From Stenotrophomonas acidaminiphila (GTDB taxonomy: Bacteria > Pseudomonadota > Gammaproteobacteria > Xanthomonadales > Xanthomonadaceae): a stretch of DNA of 41,944 nucleotides. The notes under the pieces are model-generated. The model had not been told where the DNA came from. It made no database searches and was given only the letters and a program-made list of their open reading frames with translations. Position 1 is the stretch's first letter; every line of letters starts with the position of its first letter. The DNA lies in NCBI RefSeq assembly GCF_001431595.1, contig NZ_LDJO01000010.1, forward strand, positions 1-41,944, in the 5' to 3' direction. Shown in pieces: positions 17,736-28,582 of this stretch. A program made the translations under genes and the position numbers.

Positions 17736-18947
17736 ATGGACCTGAAGAGCGGCTATCCCTTCTGGGCGATCAGGAACGGCCTGATGCACGCCTATCCGCC
17801 GCTGGCGCAGGCGTTGCGCTGCGACGTGCTGGTGGTCGGCGGCGGCATCACCGGTGCACTGATCGCCGACGAACTGGCGCGGCACGGGCACGACGTGGCG
17901 GTAGTCGAGCAGCGCGACATAGGCTGGGGCTCCAGTGCCGCCAGCACCGCGCTGCTGCAGTACGAGATCGACACCCACATGGTCGACCTTGCCAAGCGCT
18001 ACGGCGAGCACGCCGCGGTACTGGCCTATCGCGCCTGCGCCGACGCCATCGGCCAGCTGCAGGCCCTTTCCGCGGAACTGCGCGGCGTCGATTTCCGCCG
18101 CGGCGAGAGCCTTTATTACGCCAGCCGCCACCGCCACCGCAGCGCCCTGCGCGCCGAGTACGAACTGCGCAGGAAGCACGGCTTCGGCGTGCACTGGCTC
18201 GAGCCGGGCGAGATCGGCGATGGCTACGGGTTCCAGGCGCCGGCGGCGATCCTGAGCGACCTGGCCGCCAGCGTCGACCCGTACCGCATGGCGCACCGGC
18301 TGCTGGCACGGCTGCAGCGGCGCGGCGCGCAGGTGTTCGACCGCACCACCATCACCCGCCTGCAGCCGACGTCGCGGGGCGTGGTGGCGACCACCGCCGA
18401 CGGCATGCAGGTGCGCTGCGGCCATGTGGTGCTGGCTGCCGGCTACGCCAATGCGCACTGGCTCGACCAGCGCGTGGCGCGCAACCGCAGCAGCTATGCG
18501 TTCGTCACCGACCCGCTGCCGGCCACGATGCTCGGCCCACTGCGCCGGACCATGCTGTGGGAGTCGGCGCGGCCGTACCTGTACCTGCGCAGCACCGCCG
18601 ACCTGCGGCTGCTGGTCGGCGGCGAGGACGATGCCATCGACATACCGGCGCGCCGCGACGCGCGCGTCGAGCGCAAGGCGCGCCGGCTCGCGGCCAAGGT
18701 GCAGCGGCTGTTCCCGCAGCTGCCCGTGACTCCTGCCTTCGCCTGGGCCGGGACCTTCGCCGAAACCCGGGACGGCCTGGCGTTCTTCGGCGCGCACCCG
18801 CAGTGGGGCCCCCGCGTGCTGTTCGCCATGGCCTATGGCGGCAATGGCATCACCTATTCGATGATCGGCGCCGGCCTGCTGCGCGCGGCCATCGAGCGGC
18901 GCCGGCACCGGCTGGCCACGTTGTTCGGATTCACCCGCCCGGGGTGA
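17736..18947 (+). CDS. FAD-dependent oxidoreductase (DAO family)
   Basis: A 403-residue flavoenzyme. The dinucleotide-binding motif VLVVGGGITGALIADELARHG is near residues 31-50, followed by the acidic strand end VVEQRDIGWGSSAAS, where the 'GSS' loop binds FAD in D-amino-acid oxidase relatives. The C-terminal FAD motif is AMAYGGNGITYSMIGAGL. The middle has an HxxxR-like and YLR substrate region that I cannot assign, so the substrate amine or hydroxy-acid is unknown. It starts with MDLKSGYPFWAIRNGL, a short extension common in this subfamily. The 24-base spacing after the lipocalin gene suggests co-transcription. Confidence 0.87.
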   Translation: MDLKSGYPFWAIRNGLMHAYPPLAQALRCDVLVVGGGITGALIADELARHGHDVAVVEQRDIGWGSSAASTALLQYEIDTHMVDLAKRYGEHAAVLAYRACADAIGQLQALSAELRGVDFRRGESLYYASRHRHRSALRAEYELRRKHGFGVHWLEPGEIGDGYGFQAPAAILSDLAASVDPYRMAHRLLARLQRRGAQVFDRTTITRLQPTSRGVVATTADGMQVRCGHVVLAAGYANAHWLDQRVARNRSSYAFVTDPLPATMLGPLRRTMLWESARPYLYLRSTADLRLLVGGEDDAIDIPARRDARVERKARRLAAKVQRLFPQLPVTPAFAWAGTFAETRDGLAFFGAHPQWGPRVLFAMAYGGNGITYSMIGAGLLRAAIERRRHRLATLFGFTRPG

Positions 18948-18978
18948 ACCGCCATTGCCATGACAGCCCCGGTTCACC
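18943..18978 (+). repeat. Inverted repeat downstream of the FAD oxidoreductase gene
   Basis: GGTGAACCG, overlapping the stop codon, is complementary to CGGTTCACC after an 18-base loop. There is no T-tract, so it is only a weak terminator candidate. Confidence 0.3.
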
Positions 18979-19045
18979 GCCGCCACGGTAGCGTCGGCGT
19001 GTCCCACCTGCCACGATGACGGCCCCAGCCAGGAGCGCCAGCGCG

Positions 19046-19480
19046 ATGAACCGGTTCCTCATGATCCTTGCCTGCCTGCTGGCATCGCCCCTGGCCGCGG
19101 CGCAGACCGCGGGCACCACGCCGGGTTCGCTGGACCTGAGCGTGCCGCAGGCGCCGCTGCGCTACCTCAACGACCCGTCCTACCAGGCCGACGCCCCGGG
19201 AACCTATTACGGCGACCACAGCGGCCCGCTGCCGCGCCGGGATGCGGGCACGGCGACCGTCACCGACGACAAGCTGCAGGTGCACGGCACGCTCAGCACC
19301 GGCATCGGCTATTCCAAGGCGTTCGGCAACAGCCACTGGAGTGCGGCCGACATCAACCTCGGCAAAAACTACACGACCGACGAGGGCAAGACCCGCCGGG
19401 TGGACGTGAACATCCACGTCAGCCAGGGCAAGGGCGTGGGTCCATTCGGCTACGGCCCGGGCCCCTGGTACGGCTGGTAA
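19046..19480 (+). CDS. Exported hypothetical protein with Gly/Pro/Tyr-rich C-terminus
   Basis: A 144-residue protein with a clear Sec signal peptide (hydrophobic core LMILACLLASPLAAAQ, cleavage after AAA or AQ). The mature part is polar and probably beta-rich (KLQVHGTLSTGIGYSKAFGN) and ends with a Gly/Pro/Tyr/Trp-rich tail, GPFGYGPGPWYGW. I recognise no domain. The start at 19046 is used because AGGAG lies about ten bases upstream and the signal peptide begins there; an in-frame ATG at 19016 has no binding site. It is convergent with the DUF6122-like gene only 22 bases away. Confidence 0.6.
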   Translation: MNRFLMILACLLASPLAAAQTAGTTPGSLDLSVPQAPLRYLNDPSYQADAPGTYYGDHSGPLPRRDAGTATVTDDKLQVHGTLSTGIGYSKAFGNSHWSAADINLGKNYTTDEGKTRRVDVNIHVSQGKGVGPFGYGPGPWYGW

Positions 19481-19502
19481 GCCCGGACCGGCCCCGGCGG
19501 CA

Positions 19503-20015
<513 letters not shown>

Positions 20016-20067
20016 TTACACTGTGCACCCTGCCGGGCAGTCGCGCCACGGCCGTTCCGGAGTGGTG

Positions 20068-20538
20068 ATGATCAACAACGACGTACTGCGCAGCATCCGC
20101 TACATGCTCGACCTGGGCGACAAGCACGTGGTGGACCTGATCCACCTGGCCGACCCGGCGTTCGACGTGGACCCGGCGCAGGTGCACGATTTCCTGCGCC
20201 GCGACGACGAGCCGCTGTTCGAGGCCTGCCCGGATGCGGCGCTGTCGCGTTTCCTCGACGGGCTGATCTACCACTTCCGCGGCCGCGACGACTCGCAGCC
20301 GCAGCGTGCGCCGGAAGCGCGCATCACCAACAACCTGGTGCTGAAGAAGCTGCGCGTCGCCTTCCAGCTCAAGGACGTGGACATGCACGAGATCTTCGCC
20401 GCGGCCGGCTTTCCGCTGTCCAAGCCGGAACTGTCGGCGCTGTTCCGGCAGCCGGACCACAAGAACTACCGCGCCTGTGGCGACCAGTTGCTGCGCAATT
20501 TCCTCAAGGGCCTGACCGCACGCGTGCGCGCGGCCTGA
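20068..20538 (+). CDS. DUF1456 family protein (YehS-like)
   Basis: A 156-residue soluble helical protein made of two repeats of the DUF1456 unit. The first repeat begins MINNDVLRSIRYMLDLGD and includes HDFLRRDDE. The second begins ITNNLVLKKLRVAFQLKD and includes PELSALFRQPDHKNYRACGDQLLRNFLKGL. Both contain the 'N-[ND]-x-[VL]-L-[RK]-x-[LI]-R' start typical of E. coli YehS. The molecular role is unknown. GGAG sits six bases before the ATG at 20068. A strong bidirectional hairpin follows, shared with the convergent Ax21-family gene. Confidence 0.9.
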   Translation: MINNDVLRSIRYMLDLGDKHVVDLIHLADPAFDVDPAQVHDFLRRDDEPLFEACPDAALSRFLDGLIYHFRGRDDSQPQRAPEARITNNLVLKKLRVAFQLKDVDMHEIFAAAGFPLSKPELSALFRQPDHKNYRACGDQLLRNFLKGLTARVRAA

Positions 20539-20573
20539 AACCGCGGCACGCCCGTGCGCAGCGCGGGCACACG

Positions 20574-20604
20574 GCACAAAGCCCGGCAATGCCGGGCTTT
20601 GTGC
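20574..20604. terminator. Bidirectional intrinsic terminator
   Basis: A perfect 14-base-pair stem (GCACAAAGCCCGGC and complement) with a 3-base loop (AAT) sits between the convergent DUF1456 and Ax21-family genes. The TTT/AAA within the outer stem on each side provides a short U-tract for both strands. Confidence 0.8.
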
Positions 20605-20626
20605 TGTTCCGCGTCTGCCAGGTGGG

Positions 20627-21202
20627 TTACCAGCTGAAACGCGGGCCGACCGACCACTCCTTGTCGCCATGGCGGTCCATCTTCAGGTCGCCGTTGATGC
20701 CCCAGTTGCGGTTCAACTTCACCTGGCCGCCGAGGCGACCATAGAAGGCACCGTCCGGGTTGACGCCATGGGTGCGGGTGTAGTCCTGGTAGCCGGCGAA
20801 GGCATACACCTCGACGTGCTCGCCGAACGCGTTGCGCAGGCCCACTTCGGCGTTGTAACCGTCCAGGTCCAGGCGGCTGTGGTGCGGATCGAACTTCTGG
20901 TAGGCCACGCGTGCGACCAGGTCGGTGCCCGGTGCGATGGCGCGGTTGTAGCCGGCGCCGATGCGCCACTGGTCGAACTTGGCGTTGCTGTGGTCGATTT
21001 CCTGCTGGGTGAAATCACCGAACACGTGGAAATTCGGATGGAAGGCCCAGGAGCCCTTCAGCGCCCAGCCGTCGGCATCGGGACCGGAGATGTCGGTCTT
21101 GACGTAGTCGCCTTCGACATAGTTGTAGGAAAGGGTGTCGGCAGCGGAAGCGGCGAACGGGAGGGCGGCCGCCAGGGCCAGGGCAATCAGGGACGTCTTC
21201 AT
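20627..21202 (-). CDS. ax21: Ax21-family outer membrane beta-barrel protein
   Basis: A 191-residue exported protein with a signal peptide ending FAASA. The mature part starts DTLSYNYVEGDYV and alternates amphipathic strands: HPNFHVFGDFTQQEID, QWRIGAGYNRAI, LVARVAYQKFDP, FYGRLGGQVKLN, ending DKEWSVGPRFSW with a C-terminal aromatic residue as barrel proteins require. This matches the Ax21 (Omp1X-like) family of Xanthomonas and Stenotrophomonas over its whole length. The family was once proposed as the ligand of rice XA21, a role now assigned to RaxX. GAAGG lies about 11 bases before the ATG at 21202; a GTG at 21214 is a weaker option. Confidence 0.9.
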   Translation of the reverse strand: MKTSLIALALAAALPFAASAADTLSYNYVEGDYVKTDISGPDADGWALKGSWAFHPNFHVFGDFTQQEIDHSNAKFDQWRIGAGYNRAIAPGTDLVARVAYQKFDPHHSRLDLDGYNAEVGLRNAFGEHVEVYAFAGYQDYTRTHGVNPDGAFYGRLGGQVKLNRNWGINGDLKMDRHGDKEWSVGPRFSW

Positions 21203-21340
21203 GGGGGGGTACACCTTCAGGAATTACTGTCTGGTGGCGCGGCGGCACGTTCTGCCACCTGCGTCCGGATGTAATTTTTCCGTTATCCAGCTCAACGATC
21301 GCTGAAGTCGCCGTCCCGCCAATCCGGCGTTTTTTGGCCT

Positions 21341-21823
21341 TTATTCAGGCGTTTTCTGGCACGCGCGCAACGCGCCGCACCTTGCCGGCGGGGCGTCCGT
21401 CCGCGGCGCGGGGTGCAAGGGCGCGCCGGTGGCGATATCGCTCAGGATCGGGCAGTCCGGGCGCTCGTCGCCGGCGCAGCAGTCGGCCAGGGTGCGGACG
21501 GTGGCGACCATCTCCTGCAGTTCGGCGATGCGCTGCTGCAGCACTTCCACGTGCTCCAGCGCCAGGCGCTTGACGTCGGCGCTGTGGCGCGAACGGTCGC
21601 GCCACAGCTGCAGCAGTCCGGCGATGCGCTCGACGCTGAAGCCCATGTCGCGCGAGCGCTTGATGAAGCCCAGCGTGTGGATGTCGCGGGGACCATAGAC
21701 GCGGTAGCCCGAACCGGTGCGCGCCACCGGGCCGATCAGCCCGTTGTCCTCGTAGTAGCGGATCATCTTGGCCGAGATGCCGGTGGCCTTCGCCGCCTGG
21801 CCGATGTTCATGGCGCCATCCAT
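21341..21823 (-). CDS. cueR: Copper-responsive MerR-family regulator CueR
   Basis: A 160-residue MerR-type activator. The winged helix at residues 5-75 begins MNIGQAAKATGISAKMIRYYE. A dimerisation coiled coil (82-112) follows. The metal loop is CCAGDERPDCPIL, giving Cys116 and Cys124 with the same eight-residue spacing as the Cu(I) ligands of E. coli CueR. The tail of about 35 residues is longer than usual and includes two more cysteines. The start at 21823 has GGAGA five bases upstream. It lies 28 bases after copA on the same strand and should be transcribed with it. Two CueR-type operators lie in the copA-copZ gap. Confidence 0.93.
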   Translation of the reverse strand: MDGAMNIGQAAKATGISAKMIRYYEDNGLIGPVARTGSGYRVYGPRDIHTLGFIKRSRDMGFSVERIAGLLQLWRDRSRHSADVKRLALEHVEVLQQRIAELQEMVATVRTLADCCAGDERPDCPILSDIATGAPLHPAPRTDAPPARCGALRACQKTPE

Positions 21824-21851
21824 CGTCGTCTCCGGTTGCGCGCGGGCGGGA

Positions 21852-24326
<2,475 letters not shown>

Positions 24327-24360
24327 CACCGGCTCACCTGGGGTTGTCCATGATGGCGGC

Positions 24361-24391
24361 ACCTTAAAGCTTCCCATCATGGGAAGGTCAA
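24361..24391 (-). promoter_or_regulatory. CueR-type promoter/operator of copA
   Basis: On the minus strand a -35 TTGACC (24386-24391) and -10 TAAGGT (24361-24366) are separated by exactly 19 bases, the long spacer of MerR-family promoters. The spacer carries a near-central dyad, CTTCCCAT-C-ATGGGAAG on the plus strand. This fits the CueR consensus closely. Confidence 0.88.
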
Positions 24392-24417
24392 CACCCCGGG
24401 CTGCCGTGCCGCGGCGC

Positions 24418-24448
24418 TTGACCTTGCCACCATGGCAAACTCCAGACT
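24418..24448 (+). promoter_or_regulatory. CueR-type promoter/operator of the copper chaperone gene
   Basis: TTGACC (24418-24423) and CAGACT (24443-24448) are separated by 19 bases. The spacer contains the dyad TTGCCA-CCA-TGGCAA. It has the same -35 and spacing as the copA promoter but a different dyad and a poorer -10. The chaperone ATG is 25 bases downstream of the -10. Confidence 0.78.
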
Positions 24449-24472
24449 GCCCTCCCTCCAAGGAGAACCGCC

Positions 24473-24673
24473 ATGAACCTGCATATCGAGAACATGACCT
24501 GCGGCGGCTGCGCACGCAGCGTCACCGCCGCCATCAAGGACGTGGACCCGGCCGCCACGGTCGCGATCGACCTGGCCGGCAAACGCGTGCACATCGAATC
24601 GGCACAGCCGGTCGAACGCTTCACCGCGGCGCTGGACGACGCCGGCTTTCCGCCGCAGGTGGAGCCCGCCTGA
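24473..24673 (+). CDS. CopZ-like heavy-metal-associated (HMA) copper chaperone
   Basis: A 66-residue single HMA domain. The metal motif MTCGGC (Cys10, Cys13) follows the first strand MNLHIEN, and the rest fits the beta-alpha-beta-beta-alpha-beta fold, ending [13 protein letters not shown]. Such proteins carry Cu(I) in the cytoplasm and hand it to CopA. AAGGAG lies seven bases before the ATG. It is divergent from copA and has its own CueR-type promoter, so it should rise with CopA when copper enters the cell. Confidence 0.9.
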   Translation: MNLHIENMTCGGCARSVTAAIKDVDPAATVAIDLAGKRVHIESAQPVERFTAALDDAGFPPQVEPA

Positions 24674-24697
24674 GGTTCCAGGACGCGCGTGGCCGCG

Positions 24698-25129
24698 CTA
24701 TCGGCCCACGCGCGTCCACACCTCGCGCTCGACGCGGCGCCCGCCATCCCAGCGCTCCAGGGTCCAGGTGTCACCCTCCAGCGTGTAGCGGAATTCGTAG
24801 CTGCCGCCGTTCTCCAGCGGATAGGACGCCATCAGCGGCCGCTCCAGGTAACGCGTGGCGTCGCCCTGGTAGGTGCCCGAGCCCGCGGCCCAGAACGCGC
24901 CGTTGCGGGTGCTGGTGAAGGCGAAGCGGCCGTCGGCCAGCACCTTGGTGCCGGCCAGGCCTTGCCGGGCATAGTCCATGCGCACGCCGTCGCCGTCGAC
25001 GGACTCGCCCGACTGCAGCTGCCAGGCACCCTGCAGCCGCGCCAGGCCGGTGGCGGCGCTGGCAGTGGCGGTGGCCGCCGCACACAGCAGCGTAATGGTC
25101 ATCAGGCGCAGGATCGGGGGCATCGGCAT
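24698..25129 (-). CDS. Secreted hypothetical protein, lipocalin-like
   Basis: A 143-residue protein with a signal peptide (MTITLLCAAATATASAA region). The mature part opens LARLQGAWQLQSGES, which resembles the first strand and G-x-W of lipocalin-like proteins, and is rich in beta strands (DGRFAFTSTRNG, GGSYEFRYTLEGDTWTLERWDG). It may belong to one of the DUF families with a lipocalin-like barrel, but I cannot confirm which. The start at 25129 has GAGAG three bases upstream; a second Met two codons later is possible. Confidence 0.6.
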   Translation of the reverse strand: MPMPPILRLMTITLLCAAATATASAATGLARLQGAWQLQSGESVDGDGVRMDYARQGLAGTKVLADGRFAFTSTRNGAFWAAGSGTYQGDATRYLERPLMASYPLENGGSYEFRYTLEGDTWTLERWDGGRRVEREVWTRVGR

Positions 25130-25269
25130 CGCGCTCTCGGCACAGGGCAAAGCGGCATTGTGCACGGCACCGGCGTTGCCCGCCGGCATCGGTTCACCGG
25201 CAACTTCCGCGCTCGGCCATCGACACTGGCGGGGGGCGGTATCATGGCGCCCGAATCTTCCTCGGCGGC

Positions 25270-25665
25270 ATGCACGTGCAGACCATCCTCACCCCGGTAT
25301 CGATCGGCGAACTGATCGACAAGATCACCATCCTCGAAATCAAGGCCGAGCGCATTGCCGACGCGGGCAAGCTGGGCAACGTGCGTACCGAGCTGGACGG
25401 GCTGTGGCCGCTGTGGCTGCAGCAGCAGTCCGCGCGCCCGGAACTGGCCGCGCTCAAGCAGCAGCTCAAGGCGATCAACGAGCGCATGTGGGACATCCAG
25501 GACCAGCTGCGCGCCAGGGAAACCGCGCAGGACTTCGGCGAGGCATTCATCGCCCTGGCGCGTGGCGTCTACGGCACCAATGGCGAGCGCGTGGCGGTCA
25601 AGAACGAGATCAACCGCATCGCCGGCTCGGCGCTGGTCGAGGAAAAGCAGTACCAGGGCGAATAA
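25270..25665 (+). CDS. DUF6165 family protein
   Basis: A 131-residue soluble helical protein. It begins MHVQTILTPVSIGELIDKIT, then ILEIKAERIADAGKLGNV, the conserved opening of DUF6165. The middle forms a probable coiled coil (LKQQLKAINERMWDIQDQLR), and the C-terminus RVAVKNEINRIAGSALVEEK is also conserved. This protein type often appears near glycosyltransferase or tetratricopeptide genes, but its role is unknown. A possible -10 (TATCAT) lies at 25240-25245. It converges on the four-cysteine small protein, and a strong terminator lies between the two stop codons. Confidence 0.82.
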   Translation: MHVQTILTPVSIGELIDKITILEIKAERIADAGKLGNVRTELDGLWPLWLQQQSARPELAALKQQLKAINERMWDIQDQLRARETAQDFGEAFIALARGVYGTNGERVAVKNEINRIAGSALVEEKQYQGE

Positions 25666-25687
25666 GCCGCCCGGCCCGGCGCGATGG

Positions 25688-25717
25688 AAATGAAAAGGCC
25701 AGGTCGATGACCTGGCC
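25688..25717 (-). terminator. Intrinsic terminator of the small four-cysteine protein gene
   Basis: On the minus strand a perfect 9-base-pair stem (GGCCAGGTC and complement, loop ATC) is followed by TTTTCATTT. It lies 24 bases after the stop of the small four-cysteine protein gene, so it is best assigned to it. The stem could also end the convergent DUF6165 transcript. Confidence 0.85.
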
Positions 25718-25741
25718 CGCGGGATACAGCGCAGATGCGGT

Positions 25742-25903
25742 TCAGTGCAGGGCGGCCGGGGTGCCGCGCGCCTGTTCGGCCGGTACCGGTGCGGTCTTGA
25801 TCGACAGGCACATGGGGCACACGCTTTCCAGCACCTTGATCGCCGGTTGATACACCGTATTGCACTTCATGCACTGGACCATTCCAGTCGTGATGGCTTC
25901 CAT
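25742..25903 (-). CDS. Small four-cysteine (zinc-ribbon-like) protein
   Basis: A 53-residue protein with two CxxC pairs, CMKC near residue 11 and CPMC near residue 29, as in rubredoxin-like or zinc-ribbon proteins. The two knuckles are separated by 14 residues (NTVYQPAIKVLESV). The C-terminal 20 residues are unstructured and Ala/Pro-rich. The ATG at 25903 is preceded by AGAGAGGGC and the gene is closed by a clear intrinsic terminator, so it is a real transcription unit. Metal binding is inferred from the cysteines alone; no partner is evident. Confidence 0.7.
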   Translation of the reverse strand: MEAITTGMVQCMKCNTVYQPAIKVLESVCPMCLSIKTAPVPAEQARGTPAALH

Positions 25904-25993
25904 AAGCCCTCTCTTTGTCGTTGCTCGATCCGGCAATATCGGGGTGGCAGGCCGCCTTTTCAAGGGGGTGGGCATCGCCTGCCCGCTGCCGGC

Positions 25994-26644
25994 TCACTCC
26001 AGGGCCAGTACCGGCACGTCGTACCAGCGCGCCTGCGGGAAGCGCGCCTGCATCCAGCCACGCAGGTAGCGGCGGCTTTCGGCGGCGATGACCTCGTCGC
26101 TGCCATCGTCGCGGCTGTTCCAGGCGATGCCGTGCAGGGCGACGCCGCGCGCGGCGATGGCTTCCAGCGACAACAGGGTGTGGTTGATGCTGCCCAGGCG
26201 CCCCGACGTGACCAGGATCACCGGCCAGCCCTGCCGCGCCACGTAATCGAGGGTCAGCAGCTCCGGGGTCAGCGGCACCAGCAGCCCGCCGGCGCCTTCC
26301 ACCAGCACCGTGGCGTAGCGGGCGCGCAGGCGCGCGGTGGCGGCGCCGATGGCGTCCAGGTCCAGCGCGCGCCCCTCCAGCCGCGCCGCCAGGTGCGGCG
26401 AGGCCGGGTAGGCGTACAGCGCGGGCATGGTGGTGCCGTCGCGATCCTCCTCGAACAGGCCGCAGCCCATCAGCCGGCGGTGCAGCAGGATGTCGTCCGA
26501 CGCGCCGGCGCAGCCGGTCTGCACCAGTTTCTGGGTGATCACCTCGCCGCCCTGTTCGAGCCACTGCCGCGCCAGCCAGCCGGTCACCACGGTCTTGCCG
26601 ATCTCGGTGTCGATGCCACCGACGAAGATCACCTCGCCGTTCAT
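25994..26644 (-). CDS. bioD: Dethiobiotin synthase
   Basis: A 216-residue ATP-dependent enzyme that closes the ureido ring of biotin from 7,8-diaminopelargonate and CO2. The P-loop variant [14 protein letters not shown] is at residues 9-22; QKLVQTG, where Lys contacts substrate, and [11 protein letters not shown] (the second Mg/ATP loop) follow. [17 protein letters not shown] is the conserved middle segment. The ATG at 26644 overlaps the stop of bioA by four bases (ATGA), so translation is coupled and the two act in consecutive steps of biotin synthesis. Length matches the family (about 220-225 residues). Confidence 0.95.
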   Translation of the reverse strand: MNGEVIFVGGIDTEIGKTVVTGWLARQWLEQGGEVITQKLVQTGCAGASDDILLHRRLMGCGLFEEDRDGTTMPALYAYPASPHLAARLEGRALDLDAIGAATARLRARYATVLVEGAGGLLVPLTPELLTLDYVARQGWPVILVTSGRLGSINHTLLSLEAIAARGVALHGIAWNSRDDGSDEVIAAESRRYLRGWMQARFPQARWYDVPVLALE

Positions 26645-27933
26645 GCCCGCATGTCCTCGTCCTGCAGTCCTTCCACCAGCGCGAGCATGCCATCGCACAG
26701 CTGCCGCAACTGCGCGTCGTCGATCACGTAGGGCGGCATCACGTACACCAGCCGTCCGAACGGGCGGATCCAGATGCCCTGCTCGAGCATGCGCTGCTGG
26801 ATGCGTTCGAGCCGCAGCGGCGCGGTCAGCTCGATCACGCCGATGGCGCCGAGCACACGCACGTCGGCCACCCGCGGCAGTGCGCGCGCCGGCGCCAGCC
26901 ATTCGCGCAGGGCCTGTTCGATGCGCTGCACGTTGCCCTGCCAGTCCTGCGCCAGCAGCAGCCGGGTCGAGGCCAGCGCCACCGCGCAGGCCAGCGGATT
27001 GGCCATGAACGTCGGCCCGTGCATGAACACGCCGGCCTCGCCGGAGGCGATCGTGTCGGCGATGTCGCGGCGGGTGATGGTCGCGGCCAGCGTCATGTAG
27101 CCACCGGTCAGCGCCTTGCCGATGCACAGGATGTCCGGTGCGATGCCGGCGTGCTCGCAGGCGAACAGGCGGCCGCTGCGGCCGAAGCCGGTGGCGATCT
27201 CGTCGCAGATCAGCAGCACGTCGTGCGCGCGGCACAGCCGTGCCAGTTCGCGCAGGTACTGCGGGTGGTAGAAGCGCATGCCACCGGCGCCCTGCACCAC
27301 CGGCTCGATGATGAAGGCGGCCAGTTCGTCGCCGTGGTCGGCGAACAGGCGTTCGAGCGGCGCGATCTCGGCCGGGTCCCATGCCCCGTCGAACGGCGTG
27401 GCAGGCGCCGGCACGAAGCGACGCGACGGCAGCGACGCGCCGAACAGCCCGTGCATGCCGGTGACCGGGTCGCACACCGACATCGCGTTCCAGGTATCGC
27501 CGTGGTAGCCCGAGCGCGTGGTGGCGATGTCGTGGCGGCGCGGACGACCGCGCGCGGCCTGGTACTGGATCGCCATCTTCAGCGCCACTTCCACCGACAC
27601 CGAGCCGGAGTCGGCGTAGAACACCGCATCCAGCGGCTGCGGCACCATCGCCAGCAGCTGCTTGCCCAGGGCGATGGCCGGTTCGTGGGTGAGCCCGCCG
27701 AACATCACGTGCGCCATGCGCCCGAGCTGCTCGATCGCCGCCTGGTTCAGCTGCGGATGGTTGTAGCCGTGGATCGCGCACCACCACGAGGCCATGCCGT
27801 CGATCAGGCGGGTGCCGTCGGCCAGCTCCAGCAGCACGCCATCGGCGCGCGCCACCTTCAGCGCCGGCGGCGCGTGGCCGAGTGCGCTGTAGGGATGCCA
27901 CAGGTGCTCCCTGTCGAATGGATCGGTCAGCAT
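26641..27933 (-). CDS. bioA: Adenosylmethionine-8-amino-7-oxononanoate transaminase
   Basis: A 430-residue class III PLP-dependent aminotransferase that makes 7,8-diaminopelargonate using S-adenosylmethionine as amino donor. Diagnostic pieces are HLWHPYSA near the start (the Tyr/Trp pocket), the Tyr of [19 protein letters not shown] with the PLP-ring Asp, and [14 protein letters not shown] with the Schiff-base lysine. Length equals E. coli BioA (429). The ATG at 27933 gives [15 protein letters not shown]; a GTG at 27951 would add six residues, and neither has a good binding site. It overlaps bioD by four bases. No BirA or BioR operator was recognised in the 45-base gap to the DinB-family gene. 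Confidence 0.94.
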   Translation of the reverse strand: MLTDPFDREHLWHPYSALGHAPPALKVARADGVLLELADGTRLIDGMASWWCAIHGYNHPQLNQAAIEQLGRMAHVMFGGLTHEPAIALGKQLLAMVPQPLDAVFYADSGSVSVEVALKMAIQYQAARGRPRRHDIATTRSGYHGDTWNAMSVCDPVTGMHGLFGASLPSRRFVPAPATPFDGAWDPAEIAPLERLFADHGDELAAFIIEPVVQGAGGMRFYHPQYLRELARLCRAHDVLLICDEIATGFGRSGRLFACEHAGIAPDILCIGKALTGGYMTLAATITRRDIADTIASGEAGVFMHGPTFMANPLACAVALASTRLLLAQDWQGNVQRIEQALREWLAPARALPRVADVRVLGAIGVIELTAPLRLERIQQRMLEQGIWIRPFGRLVYVMPPYVIDDAQLRQLCDGMLALVEGLQDEDMRA

Positions 27934-27978
27934 GTACGTATGGACTGCCACCGGCGCGGCGGCGTGCGGGCGCGTACC

Positions 27979-28548
27979 TTACCGCTTCGTCAGCGGGCCC
28001 GCATCCGGATCCGCCGTGGGCAGGGCGCCTTCACGCCGCCCGGGCTGGTGCTGGTGGATGAACACGGTATAGGTGTCGGCCGGGTGCGGCACCCGGGCCA
28101 GGTCCAGCGCGTGGCCGATGGCGCCGCGGTGGTAGGTGGCATGGTTGAGCACGTGGAACAGGATTTCACGCCGCGTCATGCAGCCGTCGCGACCGTCGGC
28201 GAAGCGGAACCGCAGCGCCTGGTCCCATTGCGCCGGCGCCAGCGCGGCCAGATGGGCGGCATACCACTGGTCGGACGCTTCCAGCCGCATGGCCAGCGCC
28301 TCCAGGGCCGGTACTTCGGCGGTATTGGTGGCCGCATGCGGCTGCGCCTCGCCCAGCAGCCGCGCGCGGAACAGTTCCTCCACGATCACGATGTGGTTCA
28401 ACTGCTGCCGCGCGAAGGCGACGCTGGCGGGGAACGTCCGTGCGTCCACGGCGCGTATCGCCTCCAGCGTGCGTTGCATCGCCCAGCGCTTGTAGGCGAA
28501 GGCATCGTCGAACAGGCCGCCGTGCACGCCCGCCACCGACGACGTCAT
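27979..28548 (-). CDS. DinB/YfiT-family protein
   Basis: A 189-residue four-helix protein of the DinB superfamily. It shows FARQQLNHIVIVEELF with one histidine ligand and the later HVLNHATYHRGAIGHAL with the H-x-x-x-H pair. These three histidines normally hold a divalent metal. Family members include thiol-dependent transferases, but no substrate can be named here. The start at 28548 (MTSSVAGVHGG) is chosen because upstream in-frame codons overlap the acidic-tail protein gene. It lies 45 bases upstream of bioA on the same strand. Confidence 0.85.
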   Translation of the reverse strand: MTSSVAGVHGGLFDDAFAYKRWAMQRTLEAIRAVDARTFPASVAFARQQLNHIVIVEELFRARLLGEAQPHAATNTAEVPALEALAMRLEASDQWYAAHLAALAPAQWDQALRFRFADGRDGCMTRREILFHVLNHATYHRGAIGHALDLARVPHPADTYTVFIHQHQPGRREGALPTADPDAGPLTKR

Positions 28549-28582
28549 CGCGGCAGGTCGGGGACGCGGCGCGAAGCGGGCA

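Noticed and set aside
21317..21335. CGCC/GGCG stem followed by TTTTTT on the plus strand
   Set aside because: It looks like a weak terminator, but both flanking genes (cueR and ax21) run on the minus strand, so it is on the wrong strand for either; the stem is only four base pairs.
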